Of a stretch of DNA of 40,000 bases, positions 8,513 through 17,923 are shown one piece after another. The DNA comes from Neocallimastix lanati (nom. inval.) (taxonomy: Eukaryota > Neocallimastigomycota > Neocallimastigomycetes > Neocallimastigales > Neocallimastigaceae). The translations under genes and the position numbers were made by a program. Under the pieces are notes generated by a model. The model ran no database searches, had not been told where the DNA came from, and worked only from the letters and a program-made list of their open reading frames with translations. The stretch spans positions 1 to 40,000 of the forward strand of contig JACVTC010000021.1 in NCBI GenBank assembly GCA_016946835.1. Direction: 5' to 3'. Numbering within the stretch: the first letter of the stretch is position 1; the number at the start of each line of letters is the position of its first letter.

Positions 8513-9191
8513 CCAAAAGTCACGATTGATTAAGGAGAAAGTTTTCTTGAAACCAAAATGATCAGCAGATGGGGAGTCATGACAGATATTTAATATGGAA
8601 GAACGACAGTTAAGGGGAACATAAATTTTTCCATCAAAGAGTAAGAAGTTGTTGCTTAAAGAAAATTTATTAGATTCTGGAAAGTCTTGTTTAGAGTTGA
8701 GTTTTTTGCAGATTTCATTATAATATTTGTCTTTCTTGTATTCATGGAGTATTTGATCATTTAAAGAGGCAATGGAAGTGGTAGCGCAAAAATTTTCAGG
8801 TTTTAAGACGTTGAAAGGAATGTCAGAGGACAATTCTTCTTCATTTGATGCATAATCAGGTCTTCGAGAAAGTGCATCAGGTTTACCATTAGCAGATCCT
8901 GCACGATAAGTGATTTTGAAGTTAAATTCTGATAAGAAAAGAGCCCAACGAACAAGTCTTTGTGACATTTTCTCAGGTTTCTTTTGGTATAAAAGGTTAC
9001 GATGGTCAGAGAAAATAGTGAATGGGATTGAAGTTCCTTTTAAGAGATGTCTCCATTGTTCTAAAGCTTCAACGATTGCTAAAAGTTCTTTATCATAAAT
9101 TGGGTAGTTTTTCTCAGCAGCAGTAAGAGACCTTGAGAAGAATGAAATAGGATGTATTTTATTGTCTTTTTGAGAGGCTTGGGAAAGTATA
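8510..9191 (-). pseudogene. E2 RNase H and integrase zinc region
   Basis: Read from the solo LTR junction: LSQASQKDNKIHPISFFSRS, then YDKELLAIVEALEQWRH and FSDHRNL, the RNase H part downstream of the first catalytic Asp. ADHFGFKKTFSLINRDFW is the start of the integrase zinc region, which then hits the TAG stop. The first codons after the LTR (HILSQ) come from the target duplication. Confidence 0.8.
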
Positions 9192-9889
9192 TGTAAAGAT
9201 GTGATTATCCCAATCACATTTTAAATTAAAAATTTTTCTTGTGTAAAATGTAAATTATTCTTTGATTTATAAAATAATAAGCAAAGTAAATAAATCATAT
9301 GAACTAAATTTTTGAATTATATTCTTTAAGCCACAAGATAAATTTTTAATGTAATAATTTTTATAAAATTTAATTCTGAGAAAATTATTGTTGTAAAATA
9401 ATTTAAATGAATTATTAAAGTTTAAAACAAAATAAATTAATAATTTATTTTGTGAAAATTAAGTTTCAAAATTTAATCATGACTCCTTTAACATTGTTTT
9501 TAAATCGAAAATAAATAAAGACTTTACTTATAATATTAAAATAATAAATAGATAATAAATGTACTTAATTTTAATTATTTAGTATTTAGTTTAATTAATA
9601 ATTATATTTTTCTAAATTTAGTTATAGTTTATAAATTTATTATTTAATAAAATTCATTAGGATAGTTTTATATTAAAATATATGTAATTTAAATAAAATA
9701 ATATATTATCAATGTATTTAGGAAAAGTATAAATAGAAGATCCTTTTCACATTTTTTCTCGATGTAATTGTTATTTTTTAACAAATAACTATTAAATATT
9801 AATAAAATATATTTTAATAAAAAATTTTTTAATAAAATAAAATTTATTGTATTTTGTTATTGTAATCTATTTTAGTGTTTTCTTTTACA
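9192..9889 (+). repeat. S1: solo LTR inside E2 RNase H
   Basis: 698 bp from TGTAAAG to TTTTACA, flanked on both sides by GTATA (9187-9191 and 9890-9894). On the minus strand the RNase H frame stops immediately at the LTR (GAIL, then TAA) and resumes on its other side. Counting out 703 bp (LTR plus one duplication) puts both halves in the same frame. TATAAATA at 9728-9735, about 160 bp from the right end, suggests a plus orientation. It shows no coding sequence. Confidence 0.9.
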
Positions 9890-11393
9890 GTATAGCGCCA
9901 ATAGCAAAATTACTACTATCTGTTTCGATAAGAAAGGGTAAATCACGGTTTGGGTATGCGAGTACAGAATCAGAAGAAAATATGAATTTTAAATCTTCAA
10001 ATGCTTTTTGAGTTTCAGATGTCCAAACGAATTTTTTATTTTTCTTCAAAAGTGAATGAAGTGGATGTGTTAAAGCCGCAAATCCTGGAATAAAACGTCC
10101 GTAATAGTTGGCAAGTCCTAAGAAGGATTGAAGTTGTTTTATATCAGTGGGAACAGGCCATTCAAGAATAGAGGAAACTTTTTTAGGGTCCATAAGGATA
10201 CCATCAGAGGAAATTCTATGTCCAAGGAAATCCAAATAGGGAACGCAAAATTCACATTTCTCGAGTTTAGCGTACAAACCAGCTTTTCTGAGTTTTGAAA
10301 GAACTTTAATAAGATGTTCATAGTGTGTTTCTAAGTCAGGAGAGAAAATTATAATATCATCAATTTAACAAAAGACAAATTTTCCGAGAAAGTCTTCGAG
10401 AACGTCATTGATAAAGTGTTGGAATACGGCAGGAGCATTCTTCAGACCGAAAGGCATAACTAAGTATTCAAAATGACCATATTTGCAGTTAAAAGCTGTT
10501 TTGTACTCGTCTCCTTCTTTTATTCTGACAAGATTATAGGCAGATTGAAGATCGAGTTTTGAAAAAACTTTTCCTTTGGCAAGGTGTTCGAGCATGTCAT
10601 TGATTAATGGCAAAGGGTAAGAATCGCGAATTGTAATATCGTTCAAATGTCGGTAGTCAACAACCATCCTTAATTCACCATTCTTTTTAAGTACAAAGAA
10701 AACGGGTGCACCAACAGGGGATTTTGATTTTCTTATGAATCCTTTTGCTAACATTTCATCTATATATTCTTTAAGTGTAGTAGATTCTTTTTCTGTTAAA
10801 GGATAAATAGGTCCATAGAAAAGAACAGTATTAGGCATAAGTTTTATTTCACAATCATAAGGTCTATGGGGAGGTAATTCATTCGCATATATTTCGCTAA
10901 AGACATCCTTAAATGGAAGTAATTTCTTTGGTAACGATTTATTTATTTTATTACTTTCTTTATTTTCTTCTTCTTTATCATTCTTTTTAATAGTATTTAA
11001 AGGAGCATAAGTAGTGAAGGCGCTGGGAAGTACAAGACAATTAGAAATACAATAGTTGGATTTGAAAGAGAGTTCTTTTGAGGCAAAGTCTATAGTGGGA
11101 TTATGAGTTTCTAGCCAGTCAATGCCTAAAATAGCACAATACGAAGGAAGGTCAACAACATAGAAACTTGTTTTACAAATGTGGTTTTTATATTTTAAGG
11201 ATATTGGTGCAGTTTTACCTATGATTGACTGAATACCGCCGATTCCAGATACGTTAGGGAGATTACATTCACTAGAGTAAGGAATATTGTTTTCTTTCGC
11301 GAAGTATACATCCATTAAATTAAGTTGAGAGCCGCAGTCCAGAAGAATTTTAGTTTTTGTAGAGATAATTGGAAACATTAAGAGAAAATTCAA
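9890..11393 (-). pseudogene. E2 protease, RT and first part of RNase H
   Basis: Protease with ILLDCGSQLNLMD and AILGIDWL; RT with ELPPHRPYDCEI, ELRMVVDYRHLND and VMPFGLKNAPAVFQ. The frame then meets TAA at 10365-10367 exactly where the Tyr of the YIDD catalytic motif should be (FVFC, stop, IDDIIIFS). It is open again in the same frame through LYAKLEKCEF, LGLANYYGRFI and the RNase H start FLIETDSSNFAIGAI, ending at the S1 insertion. It lies +1 relative to Gag, and the two overlap at 11350-11393. Confidence 0.85.
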
Positions 11394-12276
11394 AAATTGG
11401 TAGCTTTACATCGGGTTGATCAGAAATTCTTATTCTTGGAATGGTTTTAGGTTCAAGATTAGTGATATGAGAACTGCTTGAAGAGGCTTTATTTCTGTTT
11501 ACTAGTGGGCAATGGTCAAGGGAATGGTTAGCTGATCCACAATAGGCACAAAGATGTTCTTTTCTTCTTCTTTCCTTTTCTTCATTAGACAAAGGACCTC
11601 GGGTATTGAATTTGAAAGGCTTTTTTCCTTTATTTTGTCTTCTATTATTATTGTTTCTGTTATTATTTCTGTTATCATTATTATTATTATTATTATTTGA
11701 TCTGTTTTGTGGATTAGAAAATTGTCTATGAGCAGCAATACGACTATCTAGTCTAGAGGCAATGGTTTGTAATGCGAAAAGAGATCTTGGTCCTTGAAAC
11801 ATTTCATATATTTTGGTAGCAATTTGGTCGTTAAGTCCATTGAGGAAAGTATCCATTTTAGTTTCTTCATTCCATGAAGATTCGTCAGAATATCTATTGA
11901 ATTCGAGAATATAGTTTGTTATTTCACCGATGCGTCTTTGTTTAATTGTCTTCAATTTCTGGTTAGCAATGAAAGTTGAATCGTAGCTCCCAAAAGTAGC
12001 CTTAAATCTTGAGGTGAATTGTTGATAGTTATTTAAACATGGATCGTTATTTTCAATTAAAGTAGCAGCCCAGTTCATTGCAGAGCCGTAGAGTCTAGAA
12101 ATGATATACGCAACCTTTATTGGATCATTATCAAATCGTTCGGGATCAAGCATGAATATTAGATTCATTTTTGCTAAAAATCCTTTAAAGTAACGACGAT
12201 CTCCAGCGAATCCATCTTTATTGGTAGCACTGGCATTTAAAAAGGTATCTTCTTCCATTTTCTTGCTTTTTTTCAA
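11350..12276 (-). pseudogene. gag: E2 Gag
   Basis: 308 residues from the ATG at 12276. Capsid-like region: GDRRYFKGFLAKMNLIF, NWAATLIENN and YILEFNRYSDESSW. An Asn/Arg-rich stretch follows (about residues 190-220), then a CCHC zinc knuckle, CAYCGSANHSLDHC (C-X2-C-X4-H-X4-C), which E1 Gag lacks. This frame itself is intact. It ends in NYLYKN where the protease frame takes over in +1, through an indel or a recoding event. It would bind and package E2 RNA. Confidence 0.8.
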
Positions 12277-12675
12277 AATAGATTTATTTAATAATTTAGT
12301 TATTGAAGAACTTTTATTTAAGGTAAATACAATTTAAATTTCGCTTTTAATGCCTTACAACAAAAAAAAACCGGCAAAAGCTACTAATTAGAGGTATGTA
12401 CTAGACCTCAAAATAAAATTAAAAACTATATATTTTAATGTCGCTTTACCTTCACGACCAACCTATAGCCTTCGGTGACTATAGTTCCTTATTCGCCAGA
12501 GCTTATTCGAATAGAGCAACCACCGAACTGTTGAAGTTGGTTGGTAGGATGTGGTTCTCTTTTAATCCACACTCTCTTTACACTCTAGGGTTTTGAAGCC
12601 CGTTTATATTCAAATAATTAACGACTATAGTTTCTAACCTACTGAAACTAGTTAATATCCGCCGAAATATAAAAT
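12277..12675 (-). other. E2 leader with nested stem-loops
   Basis: No coding sequence. It is richer in GC than its surroundings. accaacc (12457-12463) pairs with ggttggt (12539-12545). Inside this, ttcggtg (12471-12477) pairs with caccgaa (12521-12527), enclosing the palindrome tattcgaata. A further small hairpin is tgtgg/ccaca (12550-12554, 12567-12571). It lies upstream of E2 gag on the minus strand, so it may be the 5' leader with packaging structure. The LTR end and primer site were not identified with confidence. Confidence 0.45.
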
Positions 12676-13286
12676 TGTTACTATTATAACTATGTTTTTT
12701 ATAATAATAACTCTTGATTTCTCAAAGAGAACTCAAGAGCCTTATTTATATTTTTTTATGAAAATAAGGTTAAATAAGAAAGGGTTTTCTAATCTTAACA
12801 AATCTCTTATCTAGGAAAAGATTAGATAGAAAAACCTAGATAAGTTTTCGATCGATATTCTATCCATATCGATCATCGCATTAATTAAGTAAAACCGATT
12901 ACTTCTAAAAAGTAATTGGAAAAAATCTTAATTAACCGATTTTCCAATCTAATGATCGAAAATAAAAGAATAAAATAATAAAAGATATTTCGATCATATA
13001 ATTTATCCTTATATTAAAAATATAAAATTAAATAGTTAATAAAATACAGAATACATTATAAAATACAGAATAAAATACAATACAAAATACATTAGTTACA
13101 GTAGAGAATTTAACATATTGTAAATATATTATTTAAAATTAATTAAATAAATTTTGTTAAATTAATGAATATTAAATTAAAAATATATAATAAATATTAT
13201 GTGTAATTAAATAAAGTTATAGTTATAATAACTTAACTAAGAAAATATAATTATTTGTTAGCAAATAATTATAGATTCTTACAGGA
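12676..13286 (-). repeat. probable E2 5' LTR (larger part) with hairpin cluster
   Basis: Assigned because the minus-strand sequence continues, across the E3-X-E4 block, from a TGTAACGAAACTC start at 22827. A possible end is AGTAACA at 12676. It contains consecutive perfect or nearly perfect hairpins: 12711-12739 (13-bp arms, one mismatch), 12740-12769 (8 bp), 12806-12844 (10 bp), 12850-12874 (9 bp) and 12882-12934 (8 bp, enclosing a 10-bp stem). The rest is AT-rich without genes. Confidence 0.4.
13283..13286. repeat. AGGA, first of four junction copies
   Basis: The 4-bp target duplication left of E3. The same four bases lie at 19746-19749, 20310-20313 and 22813-22816, that is, at every junction between E3, X, E4 and the right flank. 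Confidence 0.8.
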
Positions 13287-13728
13287 TGGAACGTTACGTT
13301 CAGAAAAATATGAATTTCTTAAATTTAAGAAAATAACCTAATCAAAAAAAAAATTTAAATTATTTAAATTTATATTTAATTAGTTTATATGAATAAGGAA
13401 TAAGTAAATAAATAATGATATTTATTTAACAAACAATTAAATTATTAAATTAAAGTATATTTTTAATTAAAAGTTAGTATTTTTATTTATGTAAATAATA
13501 AACTAAATAGTTAAATAATTTTAAATTACTAATATTTCTAAATAATATGTATTTAAAATAAATATTTTTAATAATTTTTGATATGTATTTAAAATAAATA
13601 TTGTTTATTATTTTAAGGTATATTTAGTTAAAATATATTAATTCAATTTATATTAACAATTAAATTGTATAAAAATTATAAAATAAAAATTAGGAAAATA
13701 ATCAAATAGTATAAAAAAATATTAAATT

Positions 13729-13785
<57 letters not shown>

Positions 13786-13905
13786 ATATATAAATAGGAA
13801 ATTATTCAAAAATAAATTTTTTGGAAAAAAATAATAATATTAATAAAATAAAATAAAAATAAATAAAATATTATAAAAATAACTAATATAGAGCATTACG
13901 TCCCA
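13287..13905 (+). repeat. E3 5' LTR
   Basis: 619 bp. It matches 18959-19745 except for the number of 36-bp repeats (two here, at 13546 and 13582, against seven), the A-tract length and small indels. A 49-base A run (13736-13784) directly precedes TATAAATA at 13789-13796, a likely core promoter about 110 bp from the LTR end. Confidence 0.92.
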
Positions 13906-13938
13906 AATTTCTGGTGGAGAATCCGGGCGTATGCTCTA
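13889..13938 (+). other. E3 primer binding site within an enclosing stem
   Basis: The primer site TGGTGGAGAATCCGGGC starts at 13912, six bases after the LTR, and has the TGG start expected from a tRNA CCA end. The tRNA species is not identified. The LTR end tagagcat-t-acg (13889-13900) pairs with cgt-atgctcta (13928-13938), an 11-bp stem with one bulge that encloses the primer site. Confidence 0.65.
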
Positions 13939-14043
13939 TGAAACATTATAAACTATTATAAAAAAAAATTATATATATAACTTGTTATAAAATATTTATA
14001 TAAAAAAAATATATATTGCTAAACATAAACTCAATAATACACT

Positions 14044-15036
14044 ATGTTTGATGCTGCTAAAATCAAAAGAGAACTCCCACGCTTAGAAGATTATGGAAAA
14101 AATGTTCTCGAATGGGTGGATGATCTTAAGGAATACCTTCTTCTTTATGATATTACAGAACCAAAGAAGGTATTCATTTGGGTACTTGCTGCCGTAGAAG
14201 ATGATGTTAAAGACGCCGTTAAAACATTAGCTATTCGGAGAAATGGAGAAGAACGTTATCCCAAGTTCAGCGAAATTCAAAAAGCGGTAGAAAACTATCT
14301 AGAAATAACAGAGGGTGATAAATGGGCCATTTTACGAAACTTAATGATTGCAGAAGGTGAGTCATTAAAACGGTTTAACCACCGTTACAAAAAATTATAT
14401 CACAATCTTAATCGGGACTACCAAAAGTTAATTACCGTTAAAGAATACAAGGATTCCATTAGCTCTAGGGTTTTTCCGTGTTCTCAAGTGTCTATTGCCA
14501 AGGTAGATACTTTACAAGAAGCATATGAAATTGCTGAGCTTGCGGAAACTACCGAAAAAGAAATTCAAGAAAGAAATGAGGAATTACAACTAAAGAAGAA
14601 AAAGAACTCAAGAAACGCTACCATGGTTACGCAAAACAGAATTTATATGACTAGCCACCCTATATACCAGAATTTCATAGATAAGGAAGATAATTACCAA
14701 TACAAGGATGAGTTAAGATATATAAAAACCCCTTTTGGTTACAATAGGAATAGTAATCGAAGATATCAACCAAGAAATTATTATTCTAAGCCAAATCCAA
14801 TTTCGGATAGAAGATTTATGGGCAACCTGAAGACAGACAAGAAACAAATCTATTTTAAAACTATTCCGAAAAGAGTAACATTGGATACTAACGATCAAGA
14901 AGCTAAAGATGAGCTTTCCAAGAAATCTAGTACTTTTAGGTGCTTTAGATGTAATCAACTTGGTCATAAGTCACCAGAATGTCCCTATACCTTCAAAGAT
15001 CTAGCGGAAATGGAAGAAAAGGGACTTTTAAATTAG
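14044..15036 (+). CDS. gag: E3 Gag
   Basis: 330 residues. Its N-terminal capsid-like region (LPRLEDYGKNVLEWVDDLKE, ERYPKFSEIQKAV, FNHRYKKLYHNL) is shared with E5 and E4. A CCHC knuckle, CFRCNQLGHKSPEC, lies near the C-terminus (about residues 300-315). The ATG at 14044 is the first good start after the leader (13939-14043, AT-rich, no gene). The stop TAG at 15034 directly follows the slippery heptamer, so part of the Gag would be extended into Pol by a -1 shift. Confidence 0.9.
   Translation: MFDAAKIKRELPRLEDYGKNVLEWVDDLKEYLLLYDITEPKKVFIWVLAAVEDDVKDAVKTLAIRRNGEERYPKFSEIQKAVENYLEITEGDKWAILRNLMIAEGESLKRFNHRYKKLYHNLNRDYQKLITVKEYKDSISSRVFPCSQVSIAKVDTLQEAYEIAELAETTEKEIQERNEELQLKKKKNSRNATMVTQNRIYMTSHPIYQNFIDKEDNYQYKDELRYIKTPFGYNRNSNRRYQPRNYYSKPNPISDRRFMGNLKTDKKQIYFKTIPKRVTLDTNDQEAKDELSKKSSTFRCFRCNQLGHKSPECPYTFKDLAEMEEKGLLN
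15027..15033 (+). other. E3 gag/pro -1 frameshift heptamer (T TTA AAT)
   Basis: In the Gag frame the bases read CTT TTA AAT TAG; T TTA AAT is a canonical slippery sequence next to the stop. The -1 frame then reads LEDGRRKTSSKQT, which aligns with the same region of E5. A short inverted repeat (ggaaaacttcc) follows within about 25 bases and is conserved in E5. Confidence 0.8.
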
Positions 15037-16094
15037 AAGATGGGAGAAGGAAAACTTCCAGTAAACAAACCAGCATACTTGCAGCTAATCAAGAGCTGAA
15101 TGACCAAGTCCATACTACAAATGCACATGCCGAAGTCGTTATTCCAGCAATAAAGAAGAACATCCCTAGAAACCAGAGAAATACTCCCTATGCTAAATCA
15201 AGGTCAATAAATAACTCTGATTTAAAAGAAAATCCAGTGCCTATATCAACCCCTGCTATGGTTTATAATTCACAACCACAACAACAAGAAAGAACAAAAA
15301 ATACAAAAGTTAAGAAGAAGGAAAATGTCAACGCTATTACCAACCAACAAAGGAACTCCAACGACTTAGCGGAGAACAGGGAACCAGTAGATATGGAAAT
15401 GAATCCAGGGGAGCCAGAACAAGTAACTAAAACTGCTAATACTTCTCGGTTAGATCAATTAGATTTGTCTTATTTAGCCGAGAAAAGAATAGAACCCGTT
15501 AAACGAAGTAATAAAGAGGAGAGGCTGAAAGAACTAAGAGAAGGTAGCCTGAATGAAGATAAAGAACAAGACCTGACTGAAAGGGTGACGAATCTAGAAC
15601 GTCACATCCGCTTGATGGACGGGTTTGAAGAATATCTAATAGAGGGCCTAGTGGATAAGGTAGCCGACACTGAAGTTGGTACCAAATTAGTCCATTTATT
15701 TGATCTCTTTCCAAAGTTTCGTTCAGCTTTCCAGAAGAAATTAAAGTTAAAGCCAAAAACAACATCAAAAACAATTACCAAGGAAGGTGTGATCACTAAT
15801 GCAGTAAATGTAATAAGTGAAAATAAAATCTCAAAAGTTTATGGGCAAATAGAAGGACAAAATGGCGAAATCTTTCTGGACTCTTGTGCTAGTATTAATA
15901 TGGTTACTCGTGCTGCTTTGAAGAAGTATAAAATAAACAAAAAGCCAGTTGGAAACATCACCGAAATGATATTACAAGCATATATCAATACTACTATGTC
16001 TTCCGATATCTATGAACTAGAGATCTCTATAGGACCAGTAACTTTTAAAGATTATTTCAGAGTTATTGAAAAGGCGATCTATTTGAATTATTAA
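15033..16094 (+). CDS. E3 Pol N-terminal part with protease
   Basis: Entered by the -1 shift. A long polar linker (about 250 residues) is followed by the aspartic protease: GEIFLDSCASINMVT, where the active site is DSC rather than the more common DSG or DTG. E5 has DTC at the same place, so Cys is a family feature. The frame is lost at about 16073: the expected continuation (GDLFELLIGVDSLKKHKL) is read in the frame one base back, so a base has been lost near the gaaaagg run. Confidence 0.8.
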   Translation, partial: LEDGRRKTSSKQTSILAANQELNDQVHTTNAHAEVVIPAIKKNIPRNQRNTPYAKSRSINNSDLKENPVPISTPAMVYNSQPQQQERTKNTKVKKKENVNAITNQQRNSNDLAENREPVDMEMNPGEPEQVTKTANTSRLDQLDLSYLAEKRIEPVKRSNKEERLKELREGSLNEDKEQDLTERVTNLERHIRLMDGFEEYLIEGLVDKVADTEVGTKLVHLFDLFPKFRSAFQKKLKLKPKTTSKTITKEGVITNAVNVISENKISKVYGQIEGQNGEIFLDSCASINMVTRAALKKYKINKKPVGNITEMILQAYINTTMSSDIYELEISIGPVTFKDYFRVIEKAIYLNY

Positions 16095-17923
16095 TTGGGG
16101 TAGATTCACTTAAGAAACATAAATTAATACTAAACTTTAATGATGATACGTTGTATACTACTGATAAAAATAATTTCCCAATAAGACTTGCACCAATTTA
16201 TTACGATTTACGTTTAAATGCTGATGAAGAAAATAATGAGACCTCAGAAGAAGTGGAAGAAGTAAATGCAAGTAAACCAGTAAATATAACCGTGTCCCTG
16301 ATTAAAGCAAATGAAGAGTCATTGGATAATAAGGAAACTCATGTTGAGAAAATTATTAATTTAATCCCAAAAGTGGTTAAGGATCCAGTTACCAAGCTGT
16401 TCGAAGATTTTAAAGACATTTTGGCCATGAAAGCAGACGACTTGAAACCAACCAAACTTCTACCACACAGGATCATACTCAAACCAGGAAGCAAGCCAGT
16501 TAAACAGCGAGCATACCGTTTATCGAAGATTCAGGCTCAAGCGTTAAAGAAAGAGTTAGAAAAATTGATAAACAATGGCCTGATAGAACCTTCCCACTCT
16601 CCTTGGTCCTCTCCCGTAGTATTAGTTTTAAAGAAAAATGGTCAATATAGGATGTGCGTGGACTACCGGAGAGTTAACAGTTTAACAGAAAAGGATGCGT
16701 ACGCTCTACCTCTCATTGACGATATCCTTAGTTACATTGGAAGGAATCAAGTTCTATCAACTATTGATCTATTTTCGGGTTACCACCAAGTGCCAATGTA
16801 CCCGGAAGATCAAGAGATAACTTGTTTCACAACACTTTATGGAAACTATAACTTTAAGGTCATGCCCTTTGGGTTGTGTAACGCTCCCGCAACCTTCCAA
16901 AGGGAGATGAATAGGATTTTTTTTAACTTAATTGGTAAGAGTGTTTTTGTTTACATTGACGACTTGGTTGTTTTCTCTCCTTCTTATGAACAGCATGTTA
17001 AGGATCTTAGCGAAGTTTTCACCATACTACAAGATAACGGATTGAAGTTGAACTTGGAAAAATGCCATTTCTTTCAAGAAGAAGTGGAATTGTTAGGTCA
17101 CGTCTTATCTACCAAAGGTATACAACCAATTCCTGAAAAGGTGAATGTTATTTATAATTGGATCCCTCCAAAAGATGTATCTAAACTTCGTTCATTTCTA
17201 GGAGCAGTTGGGTATTATCGAAAGTTTATTAAGGACTTTGCCCAAATTGCAAGTCCACTTTTTCAGTTGTTAAAGAAAGATTCAAAATTTGAGTGGACTA
17301 AGGAATCCGACTTAGCTTTTAAGACTCTCAAAGAAAGATTAATACAGGCCCCTATACTAATACCACCGGATTTCAATAAACCATTCATTATAAGAAGTGA
17401 TGCATCTCGTAGTGGAATTGGAGGCGTCATCATACAAAAGGATGATAATGGAGTTGAGAAACCAATTCATTATGTTAGTAGAGCGCTGCGGAAGGCTGAA
17501 ACTAACTATAGTGTTACCGATTTGGAGGGAACTGCAGCATTATACTGCATAAAGAAATTTAAACATTATATTTTAGGAAATAACTTAGTTACTTCATTGG
17601 TGACCGATCACAAACCCCTAGTTGGATTCTGCAATAATACGGAGCCCTCTTATAACCGCTATTTAAAGTGGGTAACTACGTTAAGTGCTCTTCAGGTTAA
17701 GGTTCAATTTGAGGAGGGAAGGAAGAATGTTACTGCCGATGCTCTGTCCAGGATGGATACTATGAAAAAAATAGAAGAATTGGAGAAGAAAGGTAATGAA
17801 GTGGTACTCGTCTCGCAAAATATTGAAGATTTTATCAAGAGTAGAATCGTCGAAATAGAAGGAAAGAAATATTATAAACAAAACGGAAGACTTAGGAGCC
17901 ATAGGTCACGAAGGTATTTATAA
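16073..17923 (+). CDS. E3 reverse transcriptase and RNase H
   Basis: The same reading starts at the protease end (16073), before the first ATG-like point at 16151. RT: LLPHRIILKPG, YRMCVDYRRVNSLT, VMPFGLCNAPATFQ and catalytic YIDD at 16952-16963. RNase H: IIRSDASRSGIGGVI, TDLEGTAAL and VTDHKPL. It ends with 20 or so residues of wrong-frame sequence and TAA at 17921. Compared with E1, a stretch before the integrase zinc region seems to be deleted. All catalytic residues seen are intact. Confidence 0.87.
   Translation, partial: GDLFELLIGVDSLKKHKLILNFNDDTLYTTDKNNFPIRLAPIYYDLRLNADEENNETSEEVEEVNASKPVNITVSLIKANEESLDNKETHVEKIINLIPKVVKDPVTKLFEDFKDILAMKADDLKPTKLLPHRIILKPGSKPVKQRAYRLSKIQAQALKKELEKLINNGLIEPSHSPWSSPVVLVLKKNGQYRMCVDYRRVNSLTEKDAYALPLIDDILSYIGRNQVLSTIDLFSGYHQVPMYPEDQEITCFTTLYGNYNFKVMPFGLCNAPATFQREMNRIFFNLIGKSVFVYIDDLVVFSPSYEQHVKDLSEVFTILQDNGLKLNLEKCHFFQEEVELLGHVLSTKGIQPIPEKVNVIYNWIPPKDVSKLRSFLGAVGYYRKFIKDFAQIASPLFQLLKKDSKFEWTKESDLAFKTLKERLIQAPILIPPDFNKPFIIRSDASRSGIGGVIIQKDDNGVEKPIHYVSRALRKAETNYSVTDLEGTAALYCIKKFKHYILGNNLVTSLVTDHKPLVGFCNNTEPSYNRYLKWVTTLSALQVKVQFEEGRKNVTADALSRMDTMKKIEELEKKGNEVVLVSQNIEDFIKSRIVEIEGKKYYKQNGRLRSHRSRRYL

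Larger units (their letters stand above)
7077..13286 (-). mobile_element. E2: decayed Ty3/gypsy chromodomain retrotransposon (main body)
   Basis: A full gag-pol order read leftwards: Gag with CCHC, protease, RT, RNase H, integrase, GPY/F module, chromodomain. It is inactive: three frame changes, a stop in the RT YIDD motif, a stop in the integrase zinc region, and a solo LTR in RNase H. Its 3' end (hairpin, polypurine tract and LTR start) lies at 1-141, beyond E1. Its 5' LTR probably begins on the minus strand at 22827 and is split by E3, X and E4 at the AGGA at 13283-13286. The original element therefore covers the whole left 22.8 kb once the insertions are discounted. Confidence 0.8.

Noticed and set aside
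12600-12660. Hammerhead-like ctgaaac near 12640
   Set aside because: The full CUGAUGA core and three-stem arrangement are absent.
12640-13000. Self-priming in E2, from an 8-base complement (cgaaatat) near the possible LTR end
   Set aside because: Eight AT-rich bases in about 600 are not significant and the LTR end itself is uncertain.
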